Assembly: GCA_035653615.1 (NCBI GenBank)
Contig: DASRBN010000007.1
Coordinates: forward strand, 62,001 to 126,000
Direction of reading: 5' to 3'
From: Ktedonobacteraceae bacterium
Lineage (GTDB): Bacteria > Chloroflexota > Ktedonobacteria > Ktedonobacterales > Ktedonobacteraceae
Length of the DNA stretch: 64,000 bases
Shown here: in pieces, positions 8,720 to 17,718 of the stretch
How positions within the stretch are numbered: position 1 is the first letter of the stretch
How the letters are laid out: each line of letters begins with the position of its first letter
Made by a program: the position numbers and the translations under genes
Notes under the pieces: generated by a model
The model's database searches: none
What the model was told of the DNA's origin: nothing
What the model saw: only the letters and a program-made list of their open reading frames with translations

Positions 8720-10120
8720 ATGAATCGTCGCGCACCACAGTATCATCCAGCTTTAATGACAGATATGTACCATCCAGATTCCGCTTATGTTTCATGGCGA
8801 ACAGGTCTCAATGGACTGACAACCTTTGATCTCTATACCCGTACCGCTCCTTTCGGTGGCGCCTATCTGCTGGTGGCCGGAGTGGAGTCCGCGCTCGAAT
8901 TTGTGCAGGCTTTTCACTATACACCCGATGAACTGCGTTTCCTGGCGCAAATTCGCGATTATGATAGCGCTTTTCTCGATGAACTGGCGAAACTGCGTTT
9001 TACCGGCGAGATACTCGCGCTGCCCGAAGGCTCCATTGCTTTTCCTAATGAGCCAATCATGCGCGTCACAGCTCCGTTTCGTGAAGCCATCCTGCTCGAG
9101 GCGGGGCTGGTTCAGGCCATCAACCTCTCCACCTTGATCGCAACAAAGGCATCTCGCATTGTCTTCGCGGCAGAACAGGGGCGCCCTCGCCGGGTCGCCG
9201 AGTTCGCTTTTCGCCGCGCGCAAGAGCCACTGACCGTCGCTCGCGCTTCCTACATCGGCGGCTGCTCCAGCACTTCGCTGCTCAATGCCGCCTACGAGTA
9301 TCGCTTACCGGCAACCGGCACTGTCCCCCACGCCTTGATCGAACTCTTCCCCACTGAGGAAGAAGCCTTCGACGCCATCGCGGAGGCCTATAATCGCTAT
9401 ACGCTTCTGCTCGATACCTATGATCCACGCCAGGCCATCCATACTGCTATCAGCGTCGCACTGCATTCGCAAGAAACGCTCGGCCATACACTCGCCGCTG
9501 TTCGCCTCGATAGCGGAGATATCGTCGCCGATAGCAAATACATTCGCGAACAACTCGACAAGGCGGGACTCGACAGCGTGCGCATCCTCGCGAGCGGCGA
9601 CCTTGACGAATGGAAAATTAGCGATATGCTGGCGGCAGGAGCCGAGGTTGACTCGTTTGGAGTAGGCACCTCCCTCGGCTTTGGCAGCGGCTCCATTGAA
9701 CTCGATATTCCCGGTGGAGCGCTTGGCGCCGTGTATAAAGAGGTTTCGTACATGGATGAAGCAGGCAACGAGATTCCCAAAGTGAAGCTCGCCGGCCCCA
9801 AGTCTACCTGGCCCGGCAGGAAAGAAATCTATCGCCATCCTGAATGGAAAGAAGATGTTGTCCAGCTCGCCAACGAACCCCGTCCCGATAACTACCATCG
9901 CCTGCTGCGCCCGGTTATGCGCAACGGTGAGATGATTCCTGGCAGCCTGCCTCCGCTCTCAGAAATACGCGAACTGGCCCAGCAGAACTTACAAATGCTC
10001 CCGTTACAATACCGGCAACTCACAGTAGATCAGCCCTATCCCGTGCGTTTCAGCGACGGGTTGCAAGCGCTGCGCAAACAGGCAGAGAGGCTGCTGGAGA
10101 ATCACCTACCAGAGGAATAA
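8720..10120 (+). CDS. pncB: Nicotinate phosphoribosyltransferase
   Basis: 466 residues. It begins with the family signature ALMTDMYHPDSAYV and keeps the phosphoribosyl-binding parts RRAQEP, AAVRLDSGDI and ASGDLDEWKI and the GVGTSLGFGSG loop. It makes nicotinate mononucleotide from nicotinate and PRPP, with ATP hydrolysis, the first committed step of NAD salvage through the Preiss-Handler pathway, in the cytoplasm. It is transcribed alone, divergent from the molybdenum hydroxylase operon. Confidence 0.92.
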   Translation: MNRRAPQYHPALMTDMYHPDSAYVSWRTGLNGLTTFDLYTRTAPFGGAYLLVAGVESALEFVQAFHYTPDELRFLAQIRDYDSAFLDELAKLRFTGEILALPEGSIAFPNEPIMRVTAPFREAILLEAGLVQAINLSTLIATKASRIVFAAEQGRPRRVAEFAFRRAQEPLTVARASYIGGCSSTSLLNAAYEYRLPATGTVPHALIELFPTEEEAFDAIAEAYNRYTLLLDTYDPRQAIHTAISVALHSQETLGHTLAAVRLDSGDIVADSKYIREQLDKAGLDSVRILASGDLDEWKISDMLAAGAEVDSFGVGTSLGFGSGSIELDIPGGALGAVYKEVSYMDEAGNEIPKVKLAGPKSTWPGRKEIYRHPEWKEDVVQLANEPRPDNYHRLLRPVMRNGEMIPGSLPPLSEIRELAQQNLQMLPLQYRQLTVDQPYPVRFSDGLQALRKQAERLLENHLPEE

Positions 10121-10486
10121 CCAGCTGGTAGATAATGGGCATACATCCACATCAACGCTCCGCGCAATCATGAATTGCCGGGCAGGGCAAAAATTTGTGC
10201 TGCCCGGCAACCCAATCTTCTTCAGCATCCCCTAAAACTGTTCCTTCTCTACTATAAAAATCGCAAGAAAATAGGATTCTTATGGCATCATTTCTATTCT
10301 TAAAGTAAGATTAGCAGAAAACTTAAAATTGACTTAGCGTTTTCATTGTTGACTTGATTCGCATTTCTACAGTAGATTATCCTTTACTCACAAAAGAAAA
10401 AACGACCGGTTCGTTGACGAGAAAAGGACCGGTCGGTTGCACATTCATGCTACTTACTCATTCACAACGATTAGAGAGGAGTCTGT
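10121..10486. other. Intergenic region with two inverted repeats
   Basis: Between pncB and the channel gene. It holds the pncB hairpin (10175-10210) and a second dyad, CGACCGGT / ACCGGTCG at 10403-10435, about 50 bases before the channel start, where an operator would be expected. The stretch between them is AT-rich and likely carries the channel promoter. Confidence 0.5.
10175..10210. terminator. Hairpin after pncB
   Basis: Perfect 11-bp arms TTGCCGGGCAG / CTGCCCGGCAA around a 14-base loop, 55 bases past the pncB stop. No T run follows, so termination is likely but not classical. Confidence 0.5.
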
Positions 10487-11398
10487 ATGGTTACGAACTG
10501 GGGCACATCCATTTTCAATGCCCTCAGCAACGCGGTGAATCTCATTCTGACGTTCATCCCGCGTATTATCGGCTTTCTGGTCATTTTGATCATTGGCTGG
10601 ATCATTGCTACCCTTGTTGCCAAGGCGGTAACATTCCTGTTGCGCAAGGTCGGTTTTGACCGCATGGCAAACCGCATCGGTCTGAATCGCTTTGAGCAGC
10701 GCATGGGGGTTACATTGGATCCTGCCGGAGTTCTAGGCAAGGTCGTTTTCTGGTTCTTGCTCTTGATTTTCCTGGTTCCCGCAACCGATGCTCTGGGGTT
10801 GCCAACCGTCAGTAACATTCTGAATACGCTGGTGGCCTACATTCCGAACGTGTTTGTAGCTATCCTCGTACTGTTTCTGGGTACGTTGCTGGCTACCTTC
10901 GTTGCCGACCTGGTGCGTGGAGCAACTGCCTCCACAAATATCGGTAACCCATCCATTTTTGCGGGCATCGCTCGCTGGGCCATCATCGCCTTTGCCGCGC
11001 TGGTCGCGCTTGAGCAGTTAAAGATCACGCCCGACCTGATTAATGAGCTATTCGGCGCTGTTGTCTTAGCGCTGGCTATCGCTTTCGGACTGGCTTTTGG
11101 TCTTGGTGGGCAGGATGCAGCGCGTCGCTGGCTCGCTCGCGGAGAAAATACGGTAAGCAGTGCGGCCTCACAGATCAGTGCTCAACAGAGCATGAATCAG
11201 GCCAATGCTGCTCAGATGCAGGTACCTCAAGCTGCCACTTACCAGCAGCCCGTACCGGCGCAGGGTTATCAGCAGCCCTATCCGCCTCAGCAGCCTTACC
11301 CTGCACAACAACAACCTTATCCACCCCAGCAGCCTTATCCGCCACAGTATGCGGATAACACTGAACCCACGCCGCCCATGCGGCCCAATCAGCGTTAA
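10487..11398 (+). CDS. Small mechanosensitive-type channel, conserved TM-helix family
   Basis: 303 residues. The first 200 residues form about five membrane helices with the duplicated conserved TM-helix pattern (FIPRIIGFLVILIIGWIIA and YIPNVFVAILVLFLGTLLA) found in small MscS-related or CmpX-like proteins. The last helix ends AIAFGLAFGLGGQDAARRW, as in MscS pore helices. The MscS beta domain is missing; instead there is a Gln/Pro/Tyr-rich tail (about residues 235-303) with QQPYPPQQPYP repeats, likely disordered. It would act in the cytoplasmic membrane, probably as a turgor-related channel or scaffold. The start follows AGAGAGGAG. A terminator follows the gene. Confidence 0.75.
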   Translation: MVTNWGTSIFNALSNAVNLILTFIPRIIGFLVILIIGWIIATLVAKAVTFLLRKVGFDRMANRIGLNRFEQRMGVTLDPAGVLGKVVFWFLLLIFLVPATDALGLPTVSNILNTLVAYIPNVFVAILVLFLGTLLATFVADLVRGATASTNIGNPSIFAGIARWAIIAFAALVALEQLKITPDLINELFGAVVLALAIAFGLAFGLGGQDAARRWLARGENTVSSAASQISAQQSMNQANAAQMQVPQAATYQQPVPAQGYQQPYPPQQPYPAQQQPYPPQQPYPPQYADNTEPTPPMRPNQR

Positions 11399-11450
11399 CG
11401 TGCTGCTAAATGTCCGATAAGCGTAGGAAGTTGTAGTTCAACACAAAAAG

Positions 11451-11494
11451 AAATGCGACGGAGTGCAATCAATGCTACTCCGCCGCATTTTTTA
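11451..11494 (+). terminator. Rho-independent terminator of the channel gene
   Basis: The stem AAATGCG-A-CGGAGT / ACTCCG-C-CGCATTT has one mismatch and a 12-base loop, with TTTTTT at its end. It also lies just before the convergent zinc-ribbon gene and could act on both. Confidence 0.8.
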
Positions 11495-11537
11495 TATTAA
11501 CAGCAGACTTCCGATGAGCAGTCAGGAAAGATCCTCA

Positions 11538-12365
11538 CTACACCTTCGGCCTGCCGCAGTTGGGGCAAAAGTTCCCCGCGTTGCGATCAGAAGTAAATCC
11601 ACACGCGCACAGGTAAGGCTGGTTAACTGCCGCCCGTACAGTCTGTTCTGCCGGAATTTGCGCCGCGCTGGGACCTGGAGTTCGTAGTGTCTGCTGGGCA
11701 TCAAGCGGGATGGGACCTGGGCTTACAAATTGCGCCGCCTGCGGGCCTGCGAATTGAGCCGGATTGGGACCCGCGAACTGAACAGGTTGCTGAACCGCAA
11801 ATTGAGCCGGATTCGGGCCCGCAAACTGCGGCTGCGCACCAGCGAAAGCAGGCGCAACTCGCGGTGGCTCCAGTGGATTGGCGACACCAACTTGCTGCTG
11901 GGCAGGATATGGTACAGCCGGGGCCGGACTTACTCTCGTGGCACGACTGATCAACCATTGCCCACCCTGATAGCGCCAATTTAGGAAGAACAGGCGGAGC
12001 GGCCCCTGTAACAGCAAAAAGATGCTCAGCCAGATCAGCCCATACTGGATCAAGAAGACAGGAAATGGCGGGGGCGTTTTAATACCTGGCAGATGTACTG
12101 TAATGATCAGTACCCAGATCAAAGCGCCTTCCACTATACCTGCTGCTACCTGGAAGCTCGTCGGCCAATCGCGGTCCCAACGAAACGTCGTGATAAACTG
12201 GTACAGTATATCCCAGACCAATCCAAAGACCAGCACGTACAGCAGCGCCCATAATGGCGTGAGGTAGTTATGAATGACCAGCCCCACCAGCAACGTGATG
12301 ATAAGTCCGGCAGTCGGCAGTAAAAAGAGCCGAATCTGCCAGCGACCGAATAATGTTGGTGTCAT
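11538..12365 (-). CDS. Membrane protein with disordered repeats and C-terminal zinc ribbon
   Basis: 275 residues in three parts. Residues 10-135 form four membrane helices. Residues 140-245 are Pro/Ala/Gln-rich with repeats of FAGPNPAQ. The last 25 residues contain CACGFTSDRNAGNFCPNCG, a zinc ribbon with two CxC/CxxC knuckles. The function is unknown; the layout suggests a membrane anchor that holds a cytoplasmic zinc-ribbon module. The ATG overlaps the stop of the upstream FHA-oxidoreductase gene (ATGA, four bases), so the two are translated together and probably work together. Confidence 0.7.
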   Translation of the reverse strand: MTPTLFGRWQIRLFLLPTAGLIITLLVGLVIHNYLTPLWALLYVLVFGLVWDILYQFITTFRWDRDWPTSFQVAAGIVEGALIWVLIITVHLPGIKTPPPFPVFLIQYGLIWLSIFLLLQGPLRLFFLNWRYQGGQWLISRATRVSPAPAVPYPAQQQVGVANPLEPPRVAPAFAGAQPQFAGPNPAQFAVQQPVQFAGPNPAQFAGPQAAQFVSPGPIPLDAQQTLRTPGPSAAQIPAEQTVRAAVNQPYLCACGFTSDRNAGNFCPNCGRPKV

Positions 12366-14482
12366 ACGCGTACTCCTTGTCCTTGTGCTTGTCCTTGAAA
12401 TCCGCCTGCATATGCTGTACCGGTCGGAGCTGACGAACTCCTGTTCGGCTCAGCGCCACGCACCCAACGCATCCATTGAGAGAATGAACGCAGTGGAGTG
12501 AGCTTGCGCAATCCCGGCGCGCGCAATCTAACCAGGTCTTCTACAGCACGAAGACCCGCGTATTGCAATCCTAGAAAACTGTCGACAACCGCGTGAGGCC
12601 CACCAAGTGTCATCGCTCCGCAGGCATAGACTCTTCCCGGCCCATTACTCATACCCTCCACCTCAAAATCATTCGTCACCCGTAACCGGCCCTTGGGATT
12701 TAATCCCAAACTGTACGTGTTTACCATATCATTTAACATAGGGTTCTTATCGATGGCCGCTGTCAACCCTGTACAGTCAATGATATAGTCTGTAATCAGC
12801 GCTATCTCGGGCTGGTTCGGCTTGCCCGTTGAAAGCTGCGTCACGACCTGCCCCTTGCCGCTACGCTCAAGGCGCTTAACCTCTCCGAAGTAGATCTGAT
12901 ACCAGCCTTCTCGCAGCCCCCGATTCGCAATCTTCTGCCAGTCTGTACGGTCCGCCGTGGTCGTTCCTCCCCAATCGTTTAGCAACCGGTCGCGCTCCGC
13001 ATCATCCGCCCTCTCAAGCCGGATGCGCATCGATCCTGTCCAGCAACCCTTGGGCCAGTTGAACGGCTGCAGCTCGACATGGTTGATCACTCGCCTGACA
13101 GCGCGCCCGTCTCGATGACCCTTCGGCACCGGGTTGCGGTGAACGTGGATAATAACGATATTCTTATTCTGCTGGCGCACCTCGTATAGTCGCTGGATCA
13201 CCCGTGAAGCCACAATTCCTCGCCCGCGAATCATCACTACTCCCCCATTCTTTTTCAGATCCTCATACACGTGATTGTGCTCTTCATAGGCGTTGACCGT
13301 GTGCTTGTAGTCCCTGGTTCGCTCGCGGTACTCATTGATATCATCCAGAATCTTTATTCCAGGGTAGCCCATCGCCAGCTGGACATAGCGCCCTACCGCC
13401 AGGTGATGAACCATTTGCCCTCGCTGGTCAGGCGCCATATAGGCCACCACATACCGGCCATCATCTGTTTTACGTATCGCCTGCGCCCGGCCATAGCGCC
13501 AGATGCGTCCCCAGCCGATGCGCTGAGCCTCTTTATCCACAGATCTGAAAACATCTCCTGAACGCGGCGTGTAGGTATACGTCAGCGAAGGCTCACCAAA
13601 AACATGCTTTGCGACCCACCACGCGTTCCCCAACTCACCCTTACCAAGGGAACGAAAGATTTCACGCAGACCGTAGGATGGCCAGCCCCAGATATTGTCC
13701 GGGCACGACTCGCTGTTGGAACGTAATCGCTCGTGGAGCGGTATCTGCGAGTTGCCACATAGGCGCGAGTAGCGACCCATGGGCCTCGGCTCCAGACCTA
13801 TCGCGGCAATCTGGTCGGCAGGTACCCCGAAGATGCGCAGGTGATCAACCCAGGCGAAGCTGCCTATTCCGCCACCAACAGCGAGGTACGTCGTCTCTAT
13901 GACAGGCAATCCGCTGCGGTATATCTCATTCATTGGGATAATGGGCTGGCGCATGCCACCCAGGGGTAAGGATTCCTCTACAGGCTCCTTCGTCGCTTCT
14001 GGCAGCAGTTTGTCGTCATGGCTGAACACAAGAGCGGACTCGCCAACCGGCAATCCGGCAAACCGGCCCAGGAAACTTTGCGAAAAAAGGGCCGACTTCT
14101 CAAGACCCTTACGTGTCGTCGACAACTGCGCTGCCTGCACAGCTGCCGCGGGCACTTCCCTCACCGTAAAATGGAAAGGGCCGATCTGGAAGCTACTACC
14201 GCTGGCCAGTTGTACTTCAGTAATACGCTCGTCGTTGACGAATGTGCCGTTGGTACTCTGAAGATCTTGAAGGATCAGTCTCCCACCATCAGCTCGTAAT
14301 GTCGCGTGCCGGCGCGATACCCTGTTGCTGCTGAGAACAACTGTATTCTCATCAGTTCGTCCAAATGTAACCGGTAGTGGTCCCACGAATTCTCGGCCTT
14401 CACCGGTTGCTACATCACTCCAGGTCAACTGTACATTAAGCGTTTGTGAATCTGCTGGCATAGGCAAAGCCTCCATTACCAA
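12362..14482 (-). CDS. FHA domain fused to an FAD/NAD(P)-binding oxidoreductase-like protein
   Basis: 706 residues. Residues about 25-110 form an FHA phosphothreonine-binding domain with the conserved VTFGRTDENTVVLSSNRVSRRHA and LQDLQSTNGTFVND signatures (each cited within 20-residue pieces of a longer motif). A linker leads to a Rossmann-type flavoprotein region with AVGGGIGSFAWVDHL (near residue 205), an internal second nucleotide-binding-like stretch (VVMIRGRGIVASRVI) and the C-terminal FAD-type motif GRVYACGAMTLGGPH. It would be a redox enzyme recruited by, or controlled through, Ser/Thr phosphorylation; a membrane kinase is encoded 1.6 kb away. The substrate is unknown. It is translationally coupled to the downstream zinc-ribbon membrane gene. 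Confidence 0.75.
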   Translation of the reverse strand: MVMEALPMPADSQTLNVQLTWSDVATGEGREFVGPLPVTFGRTDENTVVLSSNRVSRRHATLRADGGRLILQDLQSTNGTFVNDERITEVQLASGSSFQIGPFHFTVREVPAAAVQAAQLSTTRKGLEKSALFSQSFLGRFAGLPVGESALVFSHDDKLLPEATKEPVEESLPLGGMRQPIIPMNEIYRSGLPVIETTYLAVGGGIGSFAWVDHLRIFGVPADQIAAIGLEPRPMGRYSRLCGNSQIPLHERLRSNSESCPDNIWGWPSYGLREIFRSLGKGELGNAWWVAKHVFGEPSLTYTYTPRSGDVFRSVDKEAQRIGWGRIWRYGRAQAIRKTDDGRYVVAYMAPDQRGQMVHHLAVGRYVQLAMGYPGIKILDDINEYRERTRDYKHTVNAYEEHNHVYEDLKKNGGVVMIRGRGIVASRVIQRLYEVRQQNKNIVIIHVHRNPVPKGHRDGRAVRRVINHVELQPFNWPKGCWTGSMRIRLERADDAERDRLLNDWGGTTTADRTDWQKIANRGLREGWYQIYFGEVKRLERSGKGQVVTQLSTGKPNQPEIALITDYIIDCTGLTAAIDKNPMLNDMVNTYSLGLNPKGRLRVTNDFEVEGMSNGPGRVYACGAMTLGGPHAVVDSFLGLQYAGLRAVEDLVRLRAPGLRKLTPLRSFSQWMRWVRGAEPNRSSSAPTGTAYAGGFQGQAQGQGVRV

Positions 14483-14997
14483 TATAACCGGCTGTTAGCA
14501 GCTGGTAACAAAAACGATTGTACCGGGACAGTCAATATTCCCAAATTCAGCCCTTGCCACCTGGTTTTTCCCTGCATTGCATCTGAACGGTGCAACTCGG
14601 TTCACGGAAAAAGTATAAACTTCTGCCCTATAAAAAGCAAGAGCTTCAATCCACAAAAAATATATGTTAAAGATCACTCTGGTTTTTGCAATAATGAATC
14701 GGCAATCATCTTAAAACGTGAAGTAACGCTCATATTTTTATCAGGAATACTAATCTATCGGGATATGAATTCCATGTAACTACTCCAGCCTTGCAAACTC
14801 CTCCCAGGTCACAGCAGCCATAACTGAATGGTAAACGTCCAGAGCCAACTTTTTTTGCATGTAAGCTGCATAATATTACCGATACTGATCCCTCGTTGTA
14901 CTTGCCGGCAATTTCAGCGAAAATATCGCCGGCGACATTGCCCGCGAAGCAGCAAAGGTGTATCATTAACAGCGTTGCAGGGGGTATCAAAACACCT
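14483..14997. other. Intergenic region, divergent
   Basis: About 500 AT-rich bases between the FHA gene and a membrane protein gene. Weak reading frames exist on both strands but none has a ribosome-binding site or a recognisable product. The promoter of the FHA gene should lie at the left end. I see no hairpin or repeat worth naming. Confidence 0.45.
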
Positions 14998-15933
14998 ATG
15001 GCTGAACGTCTAACTGAATCAGGTACAGAACATACCGGGGAACCAGAAACAACAACACGAGAGAGTATTGTGGTGAATGAAAACATGCCAGCGGCAGATG
15101 GACTTTCTATGACCGGAACAGACAGTGTCTGGACGCCTTTCTTCATGGTCACATTTGCTTCACTACTGGTACTGGGATTGAGTGGGGATGCGCTGCTTGC
15201 CGAGGGATGGCTCGCTCATTTCTATACGGGACAATGGATTATGCAGGCGCATGTCGCTATTGCCGGCATACTCTGGCTGCTGTTGGCGATATTTGCTCGC
15301 TCGCAATGGGCGCGTATCGGGGCTATTTTCGGATGTATCTGGGCAATCTTCATGAACCTCGATATCATCATTATCTCAACTTCTGGCAATATCGGTTCGC
15401 CGCTTATTCCTCCTGTCAACGCGGCTCTCTGCATTGCTCTGCTTGGCGCCTACACCTGCCTTTCCATGGAGCAAATCCCATTCCGGCGCTGGGATGCCCT
15501 GTTCTTTGGACTTGCCCCCATTGGGGGAATTCTGGCCGTTGTACTGGCTTATTTTCTTACCCCTGCCGGTACATGGTCATTGGGCATGTTCGAGGGGTAC
15601 GTTGCGGCAACCGCCCTGGTTCTTGCCACACTCGTATGGTGGCTGCGCCCTTCATGCTGGACAGCACAGCCAGGACCTACATTCTTGTTCGGGGTCGCGC
15701 CTCTTATCCTCTTGCTCCTTGCAATTCCCAGCGAGGGATTTAACGAATCAAACTTTTTTCTTGCTCAGGTTGTACTGATCCCTTTGTCTTCCCAAACCAT
15801 TACAGAAGCTAATTTCTTTTTCTCTGAAGTCGTCCTTTTATGCCTGATCCTGGGAACTTTACGCATGTTGAAAGGTCAGTTTATCCGCTCCGACATCCCG
15901 AGCCTGGATAGACATTCTCCAACAGTAAGATAG
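14998..15933 (+). CDS. Multi-pass membrane protein of unknown function
   Basis: 311 residues from the chosen ATG. A polar N-terminus of about 40 residues precedes eight or nine membrane helices (for example FFMVTFASLLVLGLSGDALL and GILWLLLAIFARSQWARI). I do not recognise the family, and there is no conserved charged residue in the helices suggesting transport. The frame is open to 14896; the ATG at 14998 has AGGGGG about 13 bases upstream, and ATG 15085, preceded by GGTGA, is a good alternative. It is transcribed alone towards the kinase gene. Confidence 0.6.
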   Translation: MAERLTESGTEHTGEPETTTRESIVVNENMPAADGLSMTGTDSVWTPFFMVTFASLLVLGLSGDALLAEGWLAHFYTGQWIMQAHVAIAGILWLLLAIFARSQWARIGAIFGCIWAIFMNLDIIIISTSGNIGSPLIPPVNAALCIALLGAYTCLSMEQIPFRRWDALFFGLAPIGGILAVVLAYFLTPAGTWSLGMFEGYVAATALVLATLVWWLRPSCWTAQPGPTFLFGVAPLILLLLAIPSEGFNESNFFLAQVVLIPLSSQTITEANFFFSEVVLLCLILGTLRMLKGQFIRSDIPSLDRHSPTVR

Positions 15934-16074
15934 TTCCTCGCAAAACTGTGAACTAAACGATAGACCGGCTCACATAGATAAACTATACTGTATCTATCAG
16001 TTTATTCTCTAGTAAATTAATCTTGCGAGTATCCGAAAAGGCTACGAAAACGCAGTGTTAAAGTGAGGTCCGGC

Positions 16075-17709
16075 ATGTCGATCTTTGAAAATCAGACCGG
16101 AAGAATACCCCGGCAATCCATCTTGCACCAGCGCTATGCCATCGTTGGTCCGCTTGGCCGCGGCGGAATGAGCGCGGTATACCAGGCAGTAGATACTCAA
16201 GAGGCTAACCGGCGCGTCGCCATTAAGGAGATGAGCCAGGGCCATCTCAGCGGCCCTGATCTCGATGAAGCCATCAGGCGGTTTCAACAGGAAGCCACCC
16301 TGCTACATTCGCTTCGACATCCTAATCTACCTCGCATCTTTGATATATTCGAAGAGCAGGGACGTTCTTACCTCGTCATGGAATTCATTGAGGGCAAAAA
16401 CCTGTTCCAATTGCTGCAGGAAAACAAAATGCGCCCGCTTCCCGTGGCGCAGGTCGTGGATTATGCCCTTCAATTATGCGATGTGCTTATTTACCTGCAT
16501 GGACTGCAACCGCCAATCATCTTTCGCGATCTTAAGCCAACCAATGTGATGGTTACCGGGGATGGTCATATTTATTTGATCGACTTCGGCATTGCGCGCT
16601 TCTTTAAGGAAGGCCAACAGCAGGACACTATTCTTCTAGGTTCACCAGGATATGCGCCCCCCGAACAGCATGGCAGCGGACAAACGAATCCCCGTTCTGA
16701 TCTCTACTCATTAGGTGCTACACTCCACTGCTGCCTGACGGGAAAAGACCCCTATCTCTCAACAGAACGCTTCATCTTTACCCCGGTGCGCCAGGTTAAC
16801 CCGCAGGTCCCGCTTGAACTCGATCAGCTCATCCAGCGTTTAGTGATAGTAGATGAACGCTATCGTCCGGCCAGCGCTCTAGAAGTCCAGCAATGGCTGC
16901 GCCAGATCAGGCAACAGGCAGCAGGTGATACTGTGCAAGTGAGTCCTCGTCCTGCCGCTCCCGCGTATGCTCCAACCCAAAATGTCCCGCCGAACGCTCT
17001 ATCTCCCGCATCCCCTCACAATACTTACCAGGCGCCGCAACTACCTCCAACAGTGGCAGTAAGAACCGCGGCACCGTCTCCCCAACTTCCTCAAAGATCA
17101 GCTCGCGGTCATCCGCAAGCGTCAGCTGCCGGCTTTCGTCGTAAGGCAACATGGACAGCTCCTTTCACCACCCTATTCCTTGGCATGCTTATCCTTACCG
17201 CAGGTGGCACCCTCTATGCGCTCAACTTCATCGTGAACTCGGATCATATGGTTGAATTCGGGTTATCTGCTCTCCTGCTTCTGGTTGCGATTGGAGCTAC
17301 CCTGTTCGTTCACAAATTCGTTCCCCTATTAATCCTTATGGTCATCGCGCTTGGCAGCATGGCATCTGGCATAGCTTTTCTCATGCAGGCAACACCCGGT
17401 ATCCAGCTCATCGAGAACCTGGTACATGTCAGCGACAACAACCTGTTTACGGCAGGATTAGGAATTGCTGCGCTTGTCTTACTCTGCTGGCTATTTCGCT
17501 CAATCTCCTGGCCGGGCCGTCTCCTGCTCTTTGTGGTATCTGGCGCTGCCACTATCTGCCTGTTTATTCAGTATCCTCTTAGCGATGCGAACTCTCTCGG
17601 AGGAAACGAGGGGGATATCAAGCACACATTATTGCTCACAGCCATCATTCTACTTATCCAGAGTACGTTGCTGGCGGTACAGGCAGAAAGGGCTAGATCT
17701 CATTCATAA
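16075..17709 (+). CDS. Membrane Ser/Thr protein kinase
   Basis: 544 residues. The kinase domain (about 20-285) has a Gly-rich loop GPLGRGGMSAVY, catalytic Lys51, Glu73, the catalytic loop FRDLKPTNVM (Asp152), IDFG (Asp170) and the activation segment SPGYAPPEQ. The usual His of HRD is Phe150, a substitution seen in some bacterial kinases. A Pro/Ala-rich linker (about 290-355) leads to six hydrophobic helices, so the kinase faces the cytoplasm. It could phosphorylate FHA partners such as the nearby FHA-oxidoreductase. ATG 16075 has GAGG at good spacing; the GTG four codons upstream lacks one. It converges on the PQQ-propeller lipoprotein gene with nine bases between. Confidence 0.88.
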   Translation: MSIFENQTGRIPRQSILHQRYAIVGPLGRGGMSAVYQAVDTQEANRRVAIKEMSQGHLSGPDLDEAIRRFQQEATLLHSLRHPNLPRIFDIFEEQGRSYLVMEFIEGKNLFQLLQENKMRPLPVAQVVDYALQLCDVLIYLHGLQPPIIFRDLKPTNVMVTGDGHIYLIDFGIARFFKEGQQQDTILLGSPGYAPPEQHGSGQTNPRSDLYSLGATLHCCLTGKDPYLSTERFIFTPVRQVNPQVPLELDQLIQRLVIVDERYRPASALEVQQWLRQIRQQAAGDTVQVSPRPAAPAYAPTQNVPPNALSPASPHNTYQAPQLPPTVAVRTAAPSPQLPQRSARGHPQASAAGFRRKATWTAPFTTLFLGMLILTAGGTLYALNFIVNSDHMVEFGLSALLLLVAIGATLFVHKFVPLLILMVIALGSMASGIAFLMQATPGIQLIENLVHVSDNNLFTAGLGIAALVLLCWLFRSISWPGRLLLFVVSGAATICLFIQYPLSDANSLGGNEGDIKHTLLLTAIILLIQSTLLAVQAERARSHS

Positions 17710-17718
17710 TCGGTTCTG

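Noticed and set aside
9305-9898. 197-codon open frame antisense to pncB
   Set aside because: pncB motifs on the other strand are complete, so this is a shadow.
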